The position numbers were made by a program, and so were the translations under genes. The notes under the pieces were generated by a model that had not been told where the DNA came from, did not search any database, and saw only the letters and a list, made by a program, of their open reading frames with translations. Shown here piece after piece: positions 47,090 to 58,744 of a stretch of 64,000 nucleotides of DNA. The DNA comes from Heterocephalus glaber (Eukaryota; Chordata; Mammalia; Rodentia; Bathyergidae), in assembly GCF_000247695.1 (NCBI RefSeq), contig NW_004624801.1:3219385-3283384 (forward strand). Direction: 5' to 3'. Position 1 is the first letter of the stretch, and the number at the start of each line of letters is the position of its first letter.

Positions 47090-48105
47090 CTTTGTACACC
47101 ATGTGTGAGAATGACACACTATTTGATCAAATTTAAATATTTATCAACTAAATGAACAGCTGGTAACGAATAGAAGAAAATAATTATTTTAGAATGAATG
47201 CAGTTTATTACTGCATGGCTCACTCCTCTCCTGCACCTCTGCAGCACTCACTTTGAGCTCACATGTTTGTGTCGTGTCAGACCCTATGATTGGCATTTTT
47301 AGATGAATGGGAATTCATGTGCCACTGTGAAATAATTAGGCCATAGAGTACTTTACAATACAAATATGAATGGCAAATTCCATTGAGCATCTTATTTGTT
47401 TCTCTCCAAATGCTGTTTGTAAGGTTTGAGAACCCAGAGGACAAAGGGTCTTCTCAAGAAGACCAATAACAAAGTGCTCATTCCCTTAGGGCCTAGAAGG
47501 ATTCATAATTCAAAAAACTATTTTTAGGCCCATATGAGGTTCTTAATACCCCTTTTCTTTAAGCCTTCTACATTTGAAACAATATTCTCTTTGCTGTTTC
47601 ACTAATTGGCTTACTTAGGGTTAATGACATTCACACTTCTGGACCCCATGGACAAAAATAAAAATCACACTTTCACACCAAAGAACATAATGTCTTCTTT
47701 TCTCCAAACAGATAAAAATACTATGCCTAGTATTCCTTCTTTGGCAAGAAGGCTGGAGAGATTTTTATTGTGTTATTAGTAAGCAGAGGCATTTCTATGC
47801 TGAGTGTAAACATTTCTAGCTAAACCATTTAACCATCACTTTAAATATCTGCTTTTAACATGTGTAACAATACCTGCATTGAAATACTGTCAGTCTGTTC
47901 TGGTAGCTTAACCATCTTGATAATATTATTATTGAAATTTACCTGCATAGTTAACTATTTAATACTTAAGTGCTAATTTCATTCAGATTAAATTGTCCAA
48001 GCACTCTGGGTTAATTTCATTTGAACTAACATAGATGGTCTATATTTTCTTCCTGTGTAAGCAACATTCTAAGCCATTCTAAGGTTAATTTTAATTCTTC
48101 TTCTT
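47090..48105. other. AT-rich intergenic sequence
   Basis: No coding potential or repeat recognised. Confidence 0.45.
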
Positions 48106-48107
48106 TT

Positions 48108-48240
48108 CTTTTTTTTTTTTTGAGACAGGGTCTTGCTATGTAGCTCAGGCTGGCCCTGAACTCACTATGTAGCCCTGGCTGCCCTTGTACTAGTGTCAAT
48201 TCTCCTGCCTCAGCCTCCTGAGTGCTGGGATTGTGCACCT
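48108..48240 (-). repeat. B1 SINE, antisense
   Basis: T-run, gagacagggtcttgctatgt, cctcagcctcctgagtgctg. Confidence 0.87.
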
Positions 48241-48284
48241 GACTTTAATTCCTTTTGTTCTAATCCAACTTTTTCAAGCCTTTT

Positions 48285-48480
48285 TTATTCTGGTAAATCC
48301 CACATAGCAAATACTTTAGACTTTACAGGCCACATATAGTCTCTGTTATATATTTCTGGGGTTTTTTCTTTTTCTTTTATAGCACTTAAAAAATACAAAA
48401 ACCATTATTAGTTTATGAACTAAATAAAAACACAGATTATGGATCAATTTGATCCACGGGCCAAAGAGTAAATATAAATA
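48285..48480 (+). mobile_element. hAT-type MER fragment, diverged
   Basis: caaatactttagactttaca, ggccacatatagtctctg and a terminal ttgatccacgggccaaagag resemble a second mammalian hAT MITE. Confidence 0.45.
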
Positions 48481-49099
48481 CAAGCCAGTGGCATACAAAC
48501 ACTTAGAAAACAAGGTTCATATTAGTGCCAGTAAATGCTCAGGGCTTATTACCACTTTTCCTCTGTAAGTGGAGTTTTTCCCATTTGTATCTTGTCTATA
48601 TAATTTGAAGAGTGAAAATGCATGTAAGGCATTTGATGATAGACACAGACTGAGACCTACACAGACTTACATAATTGCAGAATATTATTAGTGGAAGAGA
48701 TTTTGGAGAACATCTAATTTGAACTCTGTACTCATTTTATAGATAACATATAACTCATAAATAAATATGATTAACTAACTTACAAATACTGCAGAGACAG
48801 CAGGCCTTCAAAGGAATCCTTACGTAGTTCAGTGACGTAATTTTCACTGAGATTTCTGGAAAATGAAAAGGTTATTTCTGAATCAAACTTCATCAGAAGC
48901 ATGAAGACTATCCAGTGGTTGAAAAGTGTGAGGAAATAAATAGATTCTGCCGCCTGGGGTGTGGTAGCACAATGTTTTTTCAGGGCAATTAAAGTCTGAA
49001 ATCTAAAATAGCTTCATGCCAACAATTCCTTTTCTAGGTACCTGTTCTACAGGAATACTTGCCCATGTTCACAAAGAAGCATGTACAGGAATGTTTGCT

Positions 49100-49940
49100 G
49101 CATGATACAGGTAACAAGAAAACTAAAGAGAACCCACCCCAAATAAAAGACTAAACCAAAAAATGGGCAACCAGAATGAACAGACACTTCTCAGAAGTAC
49201 AAATGACCAATAAATACATGAGAAAATGTTCAATATCTCTGCCTGTTAGAGAAATGCAAATTAAAACAACACTGAGATTCCATAGCTATAATCAAGAAAT
49301 TAAACAATAGGGCCAGGATTTAGCTCAGTGGTTCGCCATCTGCCTCACAAGCACAAAGTCCTGAGTCCGATCCCCGGTACCAAAAAAAAAAAAAAGAAGA
49401 AATCAAACAATAACAAATGCTTGTGAGGCTGCAGGGAAAAAGAAACCTTGTTCATGGGAATGTCAATTAGTACAATCACTATGGAAACTGATATGGCAAT
49501 TACACAAAAATATAAAACTAGAAATTCCATTCAACCCAGGTTTTCCCCTTCTAGGTCTCTTCCCAAAAGAGTTAATGACGTCATATTACAGTGATACATG
49601 CACACATATATTTACAGCAGCACAATTCATAATAGCTAAATCTTAGAAGCAGCCTATTTGTCCATCAACAGATGAATAGAGAAAATGTGGTATTTAAACA
49701 CAATGAAGTACTACTCTGACATAAAGAAGGATAAATATGAGTCATTTTTAGGAAAATGGATGCACTTTGAGACCATAATGTTAAGTAAAATAAATCAGAC
49801 ACACAAGCTTAAATATCACATGGTTTCTCTTATGTAAGAAACCCAAAGTATAAATAAAGAGCAAAATAGAAAATAGCAAGTAGGAAGACAGATCTTTCTC
49901 AAAGGGGAAGGGGATCAAGAGATGGAGGGGCAGGTAGGGA
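49100..49940 (+). mobile_element. L1 3' end with nested ID SINE
   Basis: gaaatgcaaattaaaacaac, acagcagcacaattcataat and catggtttctcttatgtaag are L1 3' text. An ID-like SINE is inserted at about 49313-49395. The ENAH pseudogene starts immediately downstream. Confidence 0.75.
49313..49395 (+). repeat. ID-like SINE in L1
   Basis: gggccaggatttagctcagt body with A-tail. Flanked by agaaattaaacaata / agaaatcaaacaata. Confidence 0.87.
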
Positions 49941-52412
49941 GAGCAACAACACATTCAGAGAGGTGGGCAAGAAGAGCCAGGACCGCCAGGTCGTGATAAA
50001 TTGGGCCATTCCTGAAGGTAGACATACAGTCAAGCTACCCAGACCGTCCACCAGGGCAGGATGCCAAACCCGTGTAAGGCCTCCACTTTGGCAGCAAGGA
50101 GGATGCCAGTGTCACCGCAAGTGCCACGATGCAAGCCTTAGAAGTGCAGAATTCACAAAGCAGGGCCAACATTGCCTAGACAGAATTCACAACTAACTAC
50201 CTGCTCAAGTGGAAAATAGCCCATCCCAAGAAGAATTAGAAATTCAGAGAAGGTTACTGCAAGAACAACAGTGACAAAAGGAGGAGGTGGAGAGGGGAAG
50301 TCCAGAGAGAGAGAATGGAAAGGGAAAGGCTAGAGAGAGCCTGGAAAAGGAGCACTTAGAACAACTGGAGAAAAGAAGAAGAACGCAAACACAGAAATGG
50401 CTTGATCAAGAGCAGATGGAGCCGCAGGAGTGTGGAGAACACTTTGAAATAAGATGGAATTGTATAACCCTAAGTGTGCTGTAACCCTAGAGTGTGTTGT
50501 GACTTTAAGAGTGCTGTAACCTAAGTATAACACAATCATAAGAGTGATGTGTAACCATAAGATATGAAAGTAATGAAAGTAGAACCTTAAGCGGTATGGA
50601 ACTGATAAGGGTTGCCCTGAACTGGACAGGGTGTACCCCGAACTGGACAGGGTGTGCCCCGAAATGGACAGTGTGATAATATGTAATAAGTCTGAACCAA
50701 TACCACAAACACCCAGTTAGAATAGTATAAAAGGAGCTGAAGACTCCAAGCGAGTCGACGATCCGTCCCACTGACCAGTCGACCAGTCACTCTGCTGATC
50801 TGACTACCGACCGAGACATCTGCACACCTGATCCCGCTGGAAGGAGCATCGCCACCGATCAGACGAGACCAGAAGACGAGGCAAGCGGAGAGGTGGATAG
50901 CCTAGCACCGACTCGACGCCCTTTGTCTACGGATCGGACCCTCTGACCCTCCGGGAGGAAACGTCGCGCTCCCATAAGGACTTGCGCAGTACAGGTACAG
51001 GGACGTGGTAATTGGCAGACTTAATATTGTGTGATAACTGTATTGGAGTGAATTATGATAATATAAGATAAGTGTGTGAACTGCCATTCGAGTCCGAGTC
51101 CTCTTTACCCACGGTACCTGCTCACGACAGCGAGCAGCTGGAAAGGGAGCAGTTTGAATGGGAGGGAGCTCAGAGTGTCAAGCGCTGGCCTTGTCTTGGG
51201 ACCACCTGCACCTTCAGCCCCTCCTCTGCTCCCCTCAGTCCTGCCCAGACCTTAGCCCTCCCTCCACCCCCGGAACCCTCACCGCAGTCATCCCCGTGCT
51301 CTCTTCTGTGTCTCCCACTCACACTTTTATTCCCCTCTTTCCAGTCAGACGCCCCTCCACCAACTCTTCCTGCCCCATCTCTCCCTGAGACTGGATTTTT
51401 CTCTGGACTACACGAGTCTAACTTTAACTGGACTTAAGCTGCAATTGCTGGAGCAAAAGTTTGGAAAGTATCATGGGTGGAGAATGTCTCTTTTCCTAGT
51501 GGAGGGAGTTCCACTGGTGTAAGCCTCATCCAATGCCAGTCGTGTGTCGTGGGAATGGGCCCCTTCCTCTAGGGACCAGTGATTTAAGGGAAGACCTGAG
51601 TGCCTCTGGATAGGAGAACTGCTCAAGAAATCAACAATAGAAGCAGAACAAAGAGAGGACAAAAGCGAAGATACTGATCTTAGAGCTTTTAAGACCTCTT
51701 CAACAAGTATGCCTGAACCCATAGAAAAAGCAAATGTAGTGAATAACAGCAAATGCCTGTTATCTCCAGACCAAAATCCATACTTTTGTCACAGACCTGT
51801 GCCAGTGGCATCCGGACAGAAGAACTCAGCTAAACAGGCTAAAGCAGGACATTTTAGATGAAACAAGAAAAGAACTGACAAAACTAAAGAGCTTGTTGAT
51901 GCAATCAGGCAAGAATTGAGAAAGTCAAAGATGGCATAGAAAAGCGAGAGAGAGAGAACTTTAATGGGGGGGGGGTGCTGAACAAACAGCAACCTTCAGC
52001 AATGCTCTATGATGTTGCAACTGTGAGAAGGAAATGGAGACGGAGTCAGAAGAAGGTAACCAGCATCCTCTGAAAGCTTGCAGACATTGCAACTCTGTGA
52101 TCACTGTCTCTCCCCACTGGCTGAAGGTAACTAAAACAACTGTAGTCTGTACCACAATGTCTATGCTCATAGATTTTTTTTTTCCTACCAGTGTGAATTG
52201 TTTATGATTTTAAAGGACCTTGGAAAAATTGAGAGCCTGACCACACTGTTTAAAGGTCTTTTTACTACAGGATGAGTTTTTCCTTGTGCTTGATATGAAC
52301 AAGGACAAACAATGGCCTTTGTACATTCTTTGCATTGATAGAGGTTTTTTTCCCTCATTGAGTTTGTTGACATACTTGAACTGGAAAAATAAAAGACTTT
52401 TTAAAGTACCTT
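49941..52412 (+). pseudogene. ENAH (Mena) processed pseudogene, 5'-truncated and split by an LTR
   Basis: Pieces of the actin regulator ENAH (Ena/VASP family) occur in order without introns. EVH1-domain residues NNTFREVGKKSQDRQVVIN lie near 49943-50000. After a frameshift, GLHFGSKEDASV and MQALEVQNSQ follow at about 50078-50150. LPAQVENSPSQEELEIQRR and the Glu/Arg-rich LERER repeat run to 50430. After an inserted LTR the repeat resumes as EQLEREQFEWE (51133 on), then a proline-rich segment, AAIAGAKVWKVS, STIEAEQREDKSEDTD and LVDAIRQEL near the C-terminus, with the normal stop TAG at 51937-51939. A probable 3' UTR ends after AATAAA at 52388-52393. Several frameshifts and stops show it is dead. 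The copy sits on L1 3' UTR-like sequence. No clear A-tail was seen. Identification is from memory of the protein family. Confidence 0.85.
50431..51129 (+). mobile_element. Solo LTR of an endogenous retrovirus inserted in the ENAH pseudogene
   Basis: The ENAH reading is interrupted between QEQMEPQE and EQLEREQ by about 699 bp that start TG (50431) and end CA (51129). It has a TATA box (tataaaagg, about 50726), three about 21-bp direct repeats around 50613-50676 like U3 enhancer repeats, and a CpG-rich stretch at about 50745-50960. These are LTR hallmarks. No gag or pol is attached. The flanking 5-mers (AGGAG/GCGAG) are a poor target duplication, so exact ends are uncertain, and I cannot assign the class. 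Confidence 0.65.
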
Positions 52413-52479
52413 TTGAGGTCCATTGATGGTGTTATTTAGTTTACAAGTGTGTCTTTGAACACCTGGGAGAGAAATGAAT

Positions 52480-52912
52480 ATTTCATCACTTTATTTACAT
52501 TTATTAGCTTCTCTGCCTGCTTCTCACACTCATATGGTTTGCATGGAATGCAATATAACATATCTACTAAGGGATGAGTTGCACATAAAAACTTTTCCAC
52601 ACACACTACATTCACATGATTTTATTCCATTAGGGATTTTCTTGTCCAGATTACGATTTGGCATCCAGATGAAGGTTTCACTATGCTGACCACTTTCTTT
52701 GATTTTACAGTCTCTCTTCCATATAACTTCTCAGATTTCACCCTGAATTGTTGGACTAGTCTTCCATGTTCTGGTTTTTCTTGTCTCTTCTACAAGCTGA
52801 TTTCTGATGGTTTCCCACATCACATTTCTATAGAGACTCTTCTGGGAAAGATCAAGCAAAGACCACTCCTCCTAAGTGAAGTTTAAAGCCAAATGTTCAA
52901 AGGCCACTGACT
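52480..52912 (-). pseudogene. KRAB zinc-finger processed pseudogene
   Basis: Read on the - strand from 52912 downwards: SVAFEHLALNFT, a stop, EEWSLLDLSQKSLYRNVM, WETIRNQ (a KRAB A box), then a linker with ETFIWMPNRNLDKKIPNGIK, then ECSVCGKVFMCNSSLSR, a degenerate C2H2 finger, after which the frame breaks. In intact KRAB-ZNF genes the KRAB and finger regions sit in separate exons; here they are contiguous, so this is a retrocopy. It resembles the ZNF44/ZNF709 type from memory. The stop inside NFT*EEW and loss of the finger array make it non-functional as a repressor. Confidence 0.75.
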
Positions 52913-52919
52913 CCTAAAA

Positions 52920-55900
52920 CATTCCATCTCCTGGCTTCTCAGAGCCTCCTAGAATCCTCCCTAAAACTCCTGCAGTCAATGGAAGTCACAGTGTCACTAA
53001 AGTTGGACCACTTGGTTCCTTACTAAGCAGCAGAATAGGGATTCAGAGTATCTTCTTGTCCTCATAGGTTTGGCCTCCAACTTCCTAGCTCTTTTCTGCT
53101 CTTACCAATCTCAGGTCACACCCATCCCCGACTCTTGCAGCTTTGGTTCCTCCCAACTCTCCACTCTTATTAACAATAAGATCTCCATGTCCTTTCTCCT
53201 CTGCTGGCCCCATGGCAACACTTCAGTTCTGTGCCCATTTCCTTGACTAGGCTCCCACTCACCCTAGGATCTTAGCAAAGAGCTCCTACCAACCCTACCA
53301 GCTGCCCCTCCACAGCCAAGTCCAGGTGCTGGATAAGACCCCAGGCATTTAGAAAAGGAGCAACTTGACTGTGTGTGCAGGGCCTCAGGTGGTGTATGGA
53401 ATGCAGAAGTAGAGATCCGCCCTACACCCACACTCTTGAGTCATAGGTGTTTCTGGTGTCTGGTCCCGGATTGTCTGGCGTTCATATTAAATCACTTGTG
53501 GAGGCTGCTGGAATGGTGGGTGCCACTCCAATATCTGACAGGTGAGAGAAGGCCATTCATACAGCTCACTCAGCCTGGGAGAGTGGAAGCATCACTTCCC
53601 CTTGGCAGGTGATCTGGCCCTGGAGAACCCAGGGAGTGCCACTGAGTGGGTTGGCTGTGATTACAGAAGCACGCCCCTGTGTTTTGCCCTGGCACTTATG
53701 AAGGATCTTCTTCCAGTGCTCCTTTCTGCCATAGTTGATTGCAGATGGGTCTCAATGCCCAACACAGAGGCCACAGTGAGTGTCAGAGACATGTCACATG
53801 TTGTGAAGCACACAGGTGAGTGGGACCTAGGGGGACAGAGGTTGTTCAATGGCTTCTTTTTGTAGGTGCTGGATCATTGAGTTGTAGCCATTCAGGTTCC
53901 ATGAGCACAGGAAGCCAACGTATCTCACAGGAGCTGAGACAGAAGCATGTTCCTCAGGGACCTGGGTCCCACACTGAACGTTAGTTATCTCCTGGGGACT
54001 TGGTGCACATTTCCTCTAAATTCTGACCATCTGGCTTCAGAAGGGTCAGCTATTGGGCATTTTTTAAATTTTAAATTAAAATTACGTTTCAGTTTTGGGA
54101 ATGAAGGCCAGATTGTCTCACATGGTAAGCAAGAGATCTACCACAGAGACACACCTCCAAACATGACAGCAATTTTCAAGGGCTCCAAGAGGACCGATCC
54201 ATTGTCTGCCTCAGTGGTCTTCATTCCTCAGAAGCTGAATGCAATTCCCTTAATACAATGCCCTTCATGGGCTCCTCCTACTCATTAGAATACTACAGTA
54301 TCTCGGGCAAAATTTGAGGAAATGAATGTTCCTGGATGGAAAGATGGAGTGAGCAAAGAAAAATACACAGAATTCACACACTTCACAGTTCTGCCCAACT
54401 AGTTGTTGGTCTGGGAATCACACACTATAATTTTCTCACCATCCAGCACATTTTATTTGTAGCTATTCCTTAAGAGACCTCATCTCCCTCTCTTGGCATC
54501 CTACTGCTTCTAGGACATTGTCCGCAAACGCAACTTTCTTAAGATGGAAAGTGGTGCATTTTGCTCATTCAGTACTCACATGTCTGAAAGATCAGCAGTC
54601 TTTCTAAATCAGAAGATAACTTTGTCATTTTTTTTCCAACTGAAATGACATGACTCATCAATTGGTACAGCATCTGGTTGGCATAATTGTAAATCTGTCG
54701 TTCTGACCAGCCAGATACCTAATTCAGACAGTAGAGGGGAGGCTATGAGGAGTGTTTGAGAAGTCCCTAAAGCGAGGCAGGGGCTGTTTACTGTTGGACT
54801 GAGTGTTTTGAGAGCAGTAAAGTCATGTTATCATGTCTTCATTGAATGTAAGTCTGCTCTAAGTCATTCTTCCCTTTCTTCTTCTGTCTCGAGGAAGTGA
54901 AATTGAACATTCTGAATACAGAATGACAAACAGTGTAAAGACAACCAGGACAATCCCTTCCCATGTATCGGAACATTTAAGAAAGGCCAACTCTGAAACT
55001 TGGGTATTATGGGGGAAAACCTGGGCTCAGTAGTCAGAATTATAATCTGACCAGAAGGACTGTACCTTGTACTTTCAGGCCTTATTCAATAAAATGGAGC
55101 TGCTGAGTACCTCTAAAGTGGCAGTGAGAGATAGTTTTCCTGAAAATTTTGAAGCCTAAGACCTAGGATGGTTTGATCTAATGAAAGGAGTAAGAAAATC
55201 AGAGAATTCTATCTCTTACCTGTGGCCTGTCTCTGTGGACCCTGAGTTTTCCCTTCTATAAAATAGGAATGACCATCTCTCCCAATTGTTCTAGGATTGA
55301 AATGAGTTTAGAGAGATTAGAAAAGATTGCTTTTTTTTTCATTCTGAACGGCCCAGAAGGTTGAAATCAATGCCTAGGAGTGGAGGGAGACTTTTGCGAC
55401 TTGGGGTTTCCTAAGTGGCTGTTGTCGCCTTCTTCTAGTGATATTGAAGAGCCCCTTCAGAATGTTGCCCAAGTTCTTTTTGTTCCTTTCAAGGTAGTTC
55501 TCCTTGAAGCCACACCTCTCTTGTTTGGTTCTTGGTGCCAATGAATATTTAAGATCAGGAAGTGACACCATAGTAGACTTGGGGTCTGAGCCACCAGGTA
55601 GATAATGGAGCAGTGACTGATCCAGGAATCAGGGGATCCAATGCCTCAGTCAAGTTCCACCAGCAAGTTCTTATGTCATTGATGGTCACATTTCTGCCAT
55701 CCTGAAGCTCTGTGACACAGACATGAATAGGTCGGGGTGCTTTGACTTCCTACAAGGAAAGGTGAAGGTGTCCTGAATTGTGACCTGAGCCCTAAAGTCC
55801 TGGTCCTGTTTTGTGAATTGTCAAATAAGTGGCTGTTCTAGATTCTTCTGAGTTGACAGTAATTTTGTGGCTTTCCTCTTTTTATGTTATTTGTTTCATT

Positions 55901-56120
55901 TTGTGGCTTTTCTGACAATTTTAAGTGATAGTTACTTGCCTCTTGTCAGTTCCCACTCTGACCTCTCTTAGCTTCAGGTTACATTGCTTGTTTGTTTTTA
56001 GCAGGCTGTTACCGATCCAGAGCACCTTTACTGATAGCTCCTCCTACTGAATATTGTTCCTCTTCACTAATTAGTTTAAAAGGCTTTAACAGACACAGAC
56101 TATTATTTCAATAGTTGAAG
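52920..56120. other. Intergenic, unrecognised
   Basis: About 3.2 kb between the ZNF pseudogene and the COG1 duplicate. No SINEs of the young family are present, unlike most of the window. Frames at 53373-53865 and 53947-54288 have no recognised homology. Confidence 0.45.
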
Positions 56121-56683
56121 TCTAAGCTCTAGGGTCCTAGCTTTGCCGCTGTCTGAGAAAAGGGCGACTCTAGAGATCAAGAGTGTCTAGGACTGGCAGG
56201 CATGCCAGAGGAGTGAAGAGTGGGGTATTGGCTGGAGATTCGCAAAGAAAAGGGACCAACTGACGGTGAAATCACAGGATCACAAGGGGATAGGCCCGTC
56301 CTATCCTAGAGATGGCACAGAAGGGGACACGAGCGTTCATAGGAAGAATGAGAATCAGACTGCTGGTGGCTGCCTGCAGTGATTAACCCGACTACACAGC
56401 TCCTGTCTGTACAGCAAAGCCTCCAGGCGCGCCCGAAGATTCCAGGCCTCGGCCACCAGGCAGGAGGTCTGATTTGTCCTTTGCCCTCAGGCAAAGAACA
56501 GCATCCAGGAACAGATCTTCCAAGGTCCAGCAGCCGTTTGCCGCCCAGGAATCCCGGGGAAAAAAGGGGGTCCAACAAGGACCGGAAGGGCTTCTGCCCT
56601 CATCTACCTTGGCGGAGCGCGGGGCGGGGTTGTTGGGAGGAAGCGGCCGTGGGGTGATTGATACCAGTACTGCATCTCTGCGC

Positions 56684-56990
56684 CACGGCAGCTTCCACCT
56701 CCCTGAAGCGGCTCGATCCGCGGGACGCCGCAGCGCTTTTCGAGACTCACGGGGCGGAGGAAATCCGCGGGCTAGAGCGCCAGGTTCGGGCCGAGATCGA
56801 GCACAAGAAGGAGGAGCTGCGGCAGATGGTGGGCGAACGGTACCGCGACCTGATCGAGGCGGCCGACACCATCGGCCAGATGCGCCGCTGCGCCGAGGGG
56901 CTGGTGGACGCGGTGAAGGCCACCGACCAGTACTGCGCCCGCCTCCGCCAGGCCGGCTCGGCCGCGCCCCGGCCCCCGCGGGTCCCGCAG
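56684..56990 (+). pseudogene. COG1 pseudogene exon 1
   Basis: Matches parental exon 1 with one visible base difference after 56704, and its donor (gtcagt) is intact. The orthologous ATG is ACG, but a new in-frame ATG at 56658 keeps the frame open across the exon. Confidence 0.93.
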
Positions 56991-58225
56991 GTCAGTCCCG
57001 CAGTCCGGCCGCGGAGCCGCCGCCTGCAGCGCCGCCCTCACCTCCGGCAGGGAGCGGCGCAGGCCGGCCTTCCTCGGGCTGCTTGGTCCCTTCGCGACGT
57101 CGTGGACACTGTCTTCTGGAGCCGTCCGGACTTCCGGCCCCGATCCGCTCACCGCAGTCGGGCTCCCCGTTAGGGCTGAAAGCGCCCGAGGACTCGAGTT
57201 CAGCTCTTTCCCGAATTCACCACCTCCTGACGTTTTCCATGGAACAGATTTCCCCCTTATGTTCACACCTTCCCCTCAAGCCATTCATTCTTCATCCCAG
57301 CCTTCCCCTGACCCGCCCCCCGGAGTAACTTCACCCTGCCGGGTGGCATGCCAGCCTTTGGGAGTTGGAGGGGGGAACCAGGCTGCAGGCCCTGACCTTT
57401 GAGTACTCGCACGTGTTCATGGTAGGGAGCTAGGGCTCTTCCAATTCGGGTCTCCCTGTCTTCTTTCCCCCAGACACTAATGATAAGGCCCAGCTAGGAA
57501 GGATGTGGGAATAAATACCGAGCAGCCTCTGGCCTCCCTGAAGAATGTGGACCTAGGGATGAGTAGACTGAAGGGCGTGGAGATGAAACAGGTGTGGGAA
57601 GCATTTGTGCTTAACCTTGACAACTTACTGGACTCAGAAGAGGAAATTGCAAAAGTACCTCTAGCTCCCATGTGGAACCTTTTCGTGCTACCTGGGCTGC
57701 AGAAAAACCCAGGCCACTGAGTGATATAACACAATAATGGAAATCCTTTGGAAAATTTTGAAATGAGTGACTGCATCCCTCCCCTGGGCTGTGTATTGAA
57801 TACATGTCCTCTTGCATATGGCTAGATATTGCTATAACTGAACATACTTCCAGCCTTATAAAAAGGCTAATTTGTGTTACGCCTGATTTTAGAAATGTAT
57901 TGATTTTCACAGTTGTACCTCCAGTTTGTAGTCACCCCCCACCCCAAAATTTGAGTGCCTTCTCTGTTCAATTCACAAAAAAGCAGAAGTCCCCTAATTT
58001 CTGCTCTGGTTCATCCTACCGATACAGTCAAGGATATAAATCCAGGGAAAGTTGACAAGAAATAAAAAAGTAATGTAGAATAGCTGTAGGAAATATTTTG
58101 GGATAAATGATTATTTTTCAAAATAACTGTATCCATTTTTCATATGAGTTGTGAAGAAAGTCACTTTCAGATTGGGTCCTCTGGGTGGAAAGATCTTAAG
58201 GACAGATAAGATTTGGAATATGGCT

Positions 58226-58525
58226 GTTTTAGTCAGTTTATGTTGCTATTAAAAAAACCTGAGAATAGGGCTGGGGATTTAGCTCAGTGGTTCTGGAGCC
58301 TGTCTCACGAGTGCAAGGTCCCGAGTTCGAACCTGAGATTAGATAATTCATCAAACTTTTTTTAAACATAATCCTGGGGTCTGGGAAGTCCAAAGTCAAG
58401 GCAGTGGCATTTGGACATGATGAGAGCCTTCCTGCTGTATTATCACATGGTAGAAAGGGGGACCATAAAAAGGCCTAAGCTAGATCCTGACAACCTTTTT
58501 ATAAGGCAGTAATCCTCCATGAGGG
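58226..58525 (-). repeat. MaLR-like LTR fragment in pseudogene intron 1
   Basis: Orthologous to 8014-8275 within the duplication. Interrupted here by the tailless SINE at 58268-58329. Confidence 0.65.
58268..58329 (+). repeat. Tailless 62-bp ID-like SINE fragment in the COG1 pseudogene
   Basis: Starts at the SINE 5' end (gggctggggatttagctcag) and stops in the B-box/T-arm (gagttcg) with no 3' unique part and no A-tail. Flanked by aacctgagaata (58256-58267) and aacctgagatta (58330-58341). Absent from the parental intron 1 (about 8040). Confidence 0.85.
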
Positions 58526-58744
58526 GATGGCTCAGAGGGTAGATGAAGATGAGAGGCTTGAAGACTCAACAAGGTGAAGATTTTGTAGAGCTACTGAAGG
58601 ACAGTTAAGAAGCTCTCAGAAAAATAGGACAAAATAGTAAGGTTGAACATCAGAAAAGCAAAGAGGATTCTTACAGGAGAGGTGGCCCACAATGCTCCCT
58701 GCCATCGAGACATCAAAAGGATGGGAACATCAAGAGAATCACTT

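Noticed and set aside
51072..51437. Retroviral gag fragment after the LTR
   Set aside because: The Pro-rich frame first looked like gag, but EQLEREQFEWE and later segments match ENAH in order, so it is the second half of the ENAH pseudogene.
56474..57328. 284-codon frame in the COG1 duplicate
   Set aside because: Different frame from COG1 across exon 1, Arg/Pro/Gly-rich, created by GC-rich composition.
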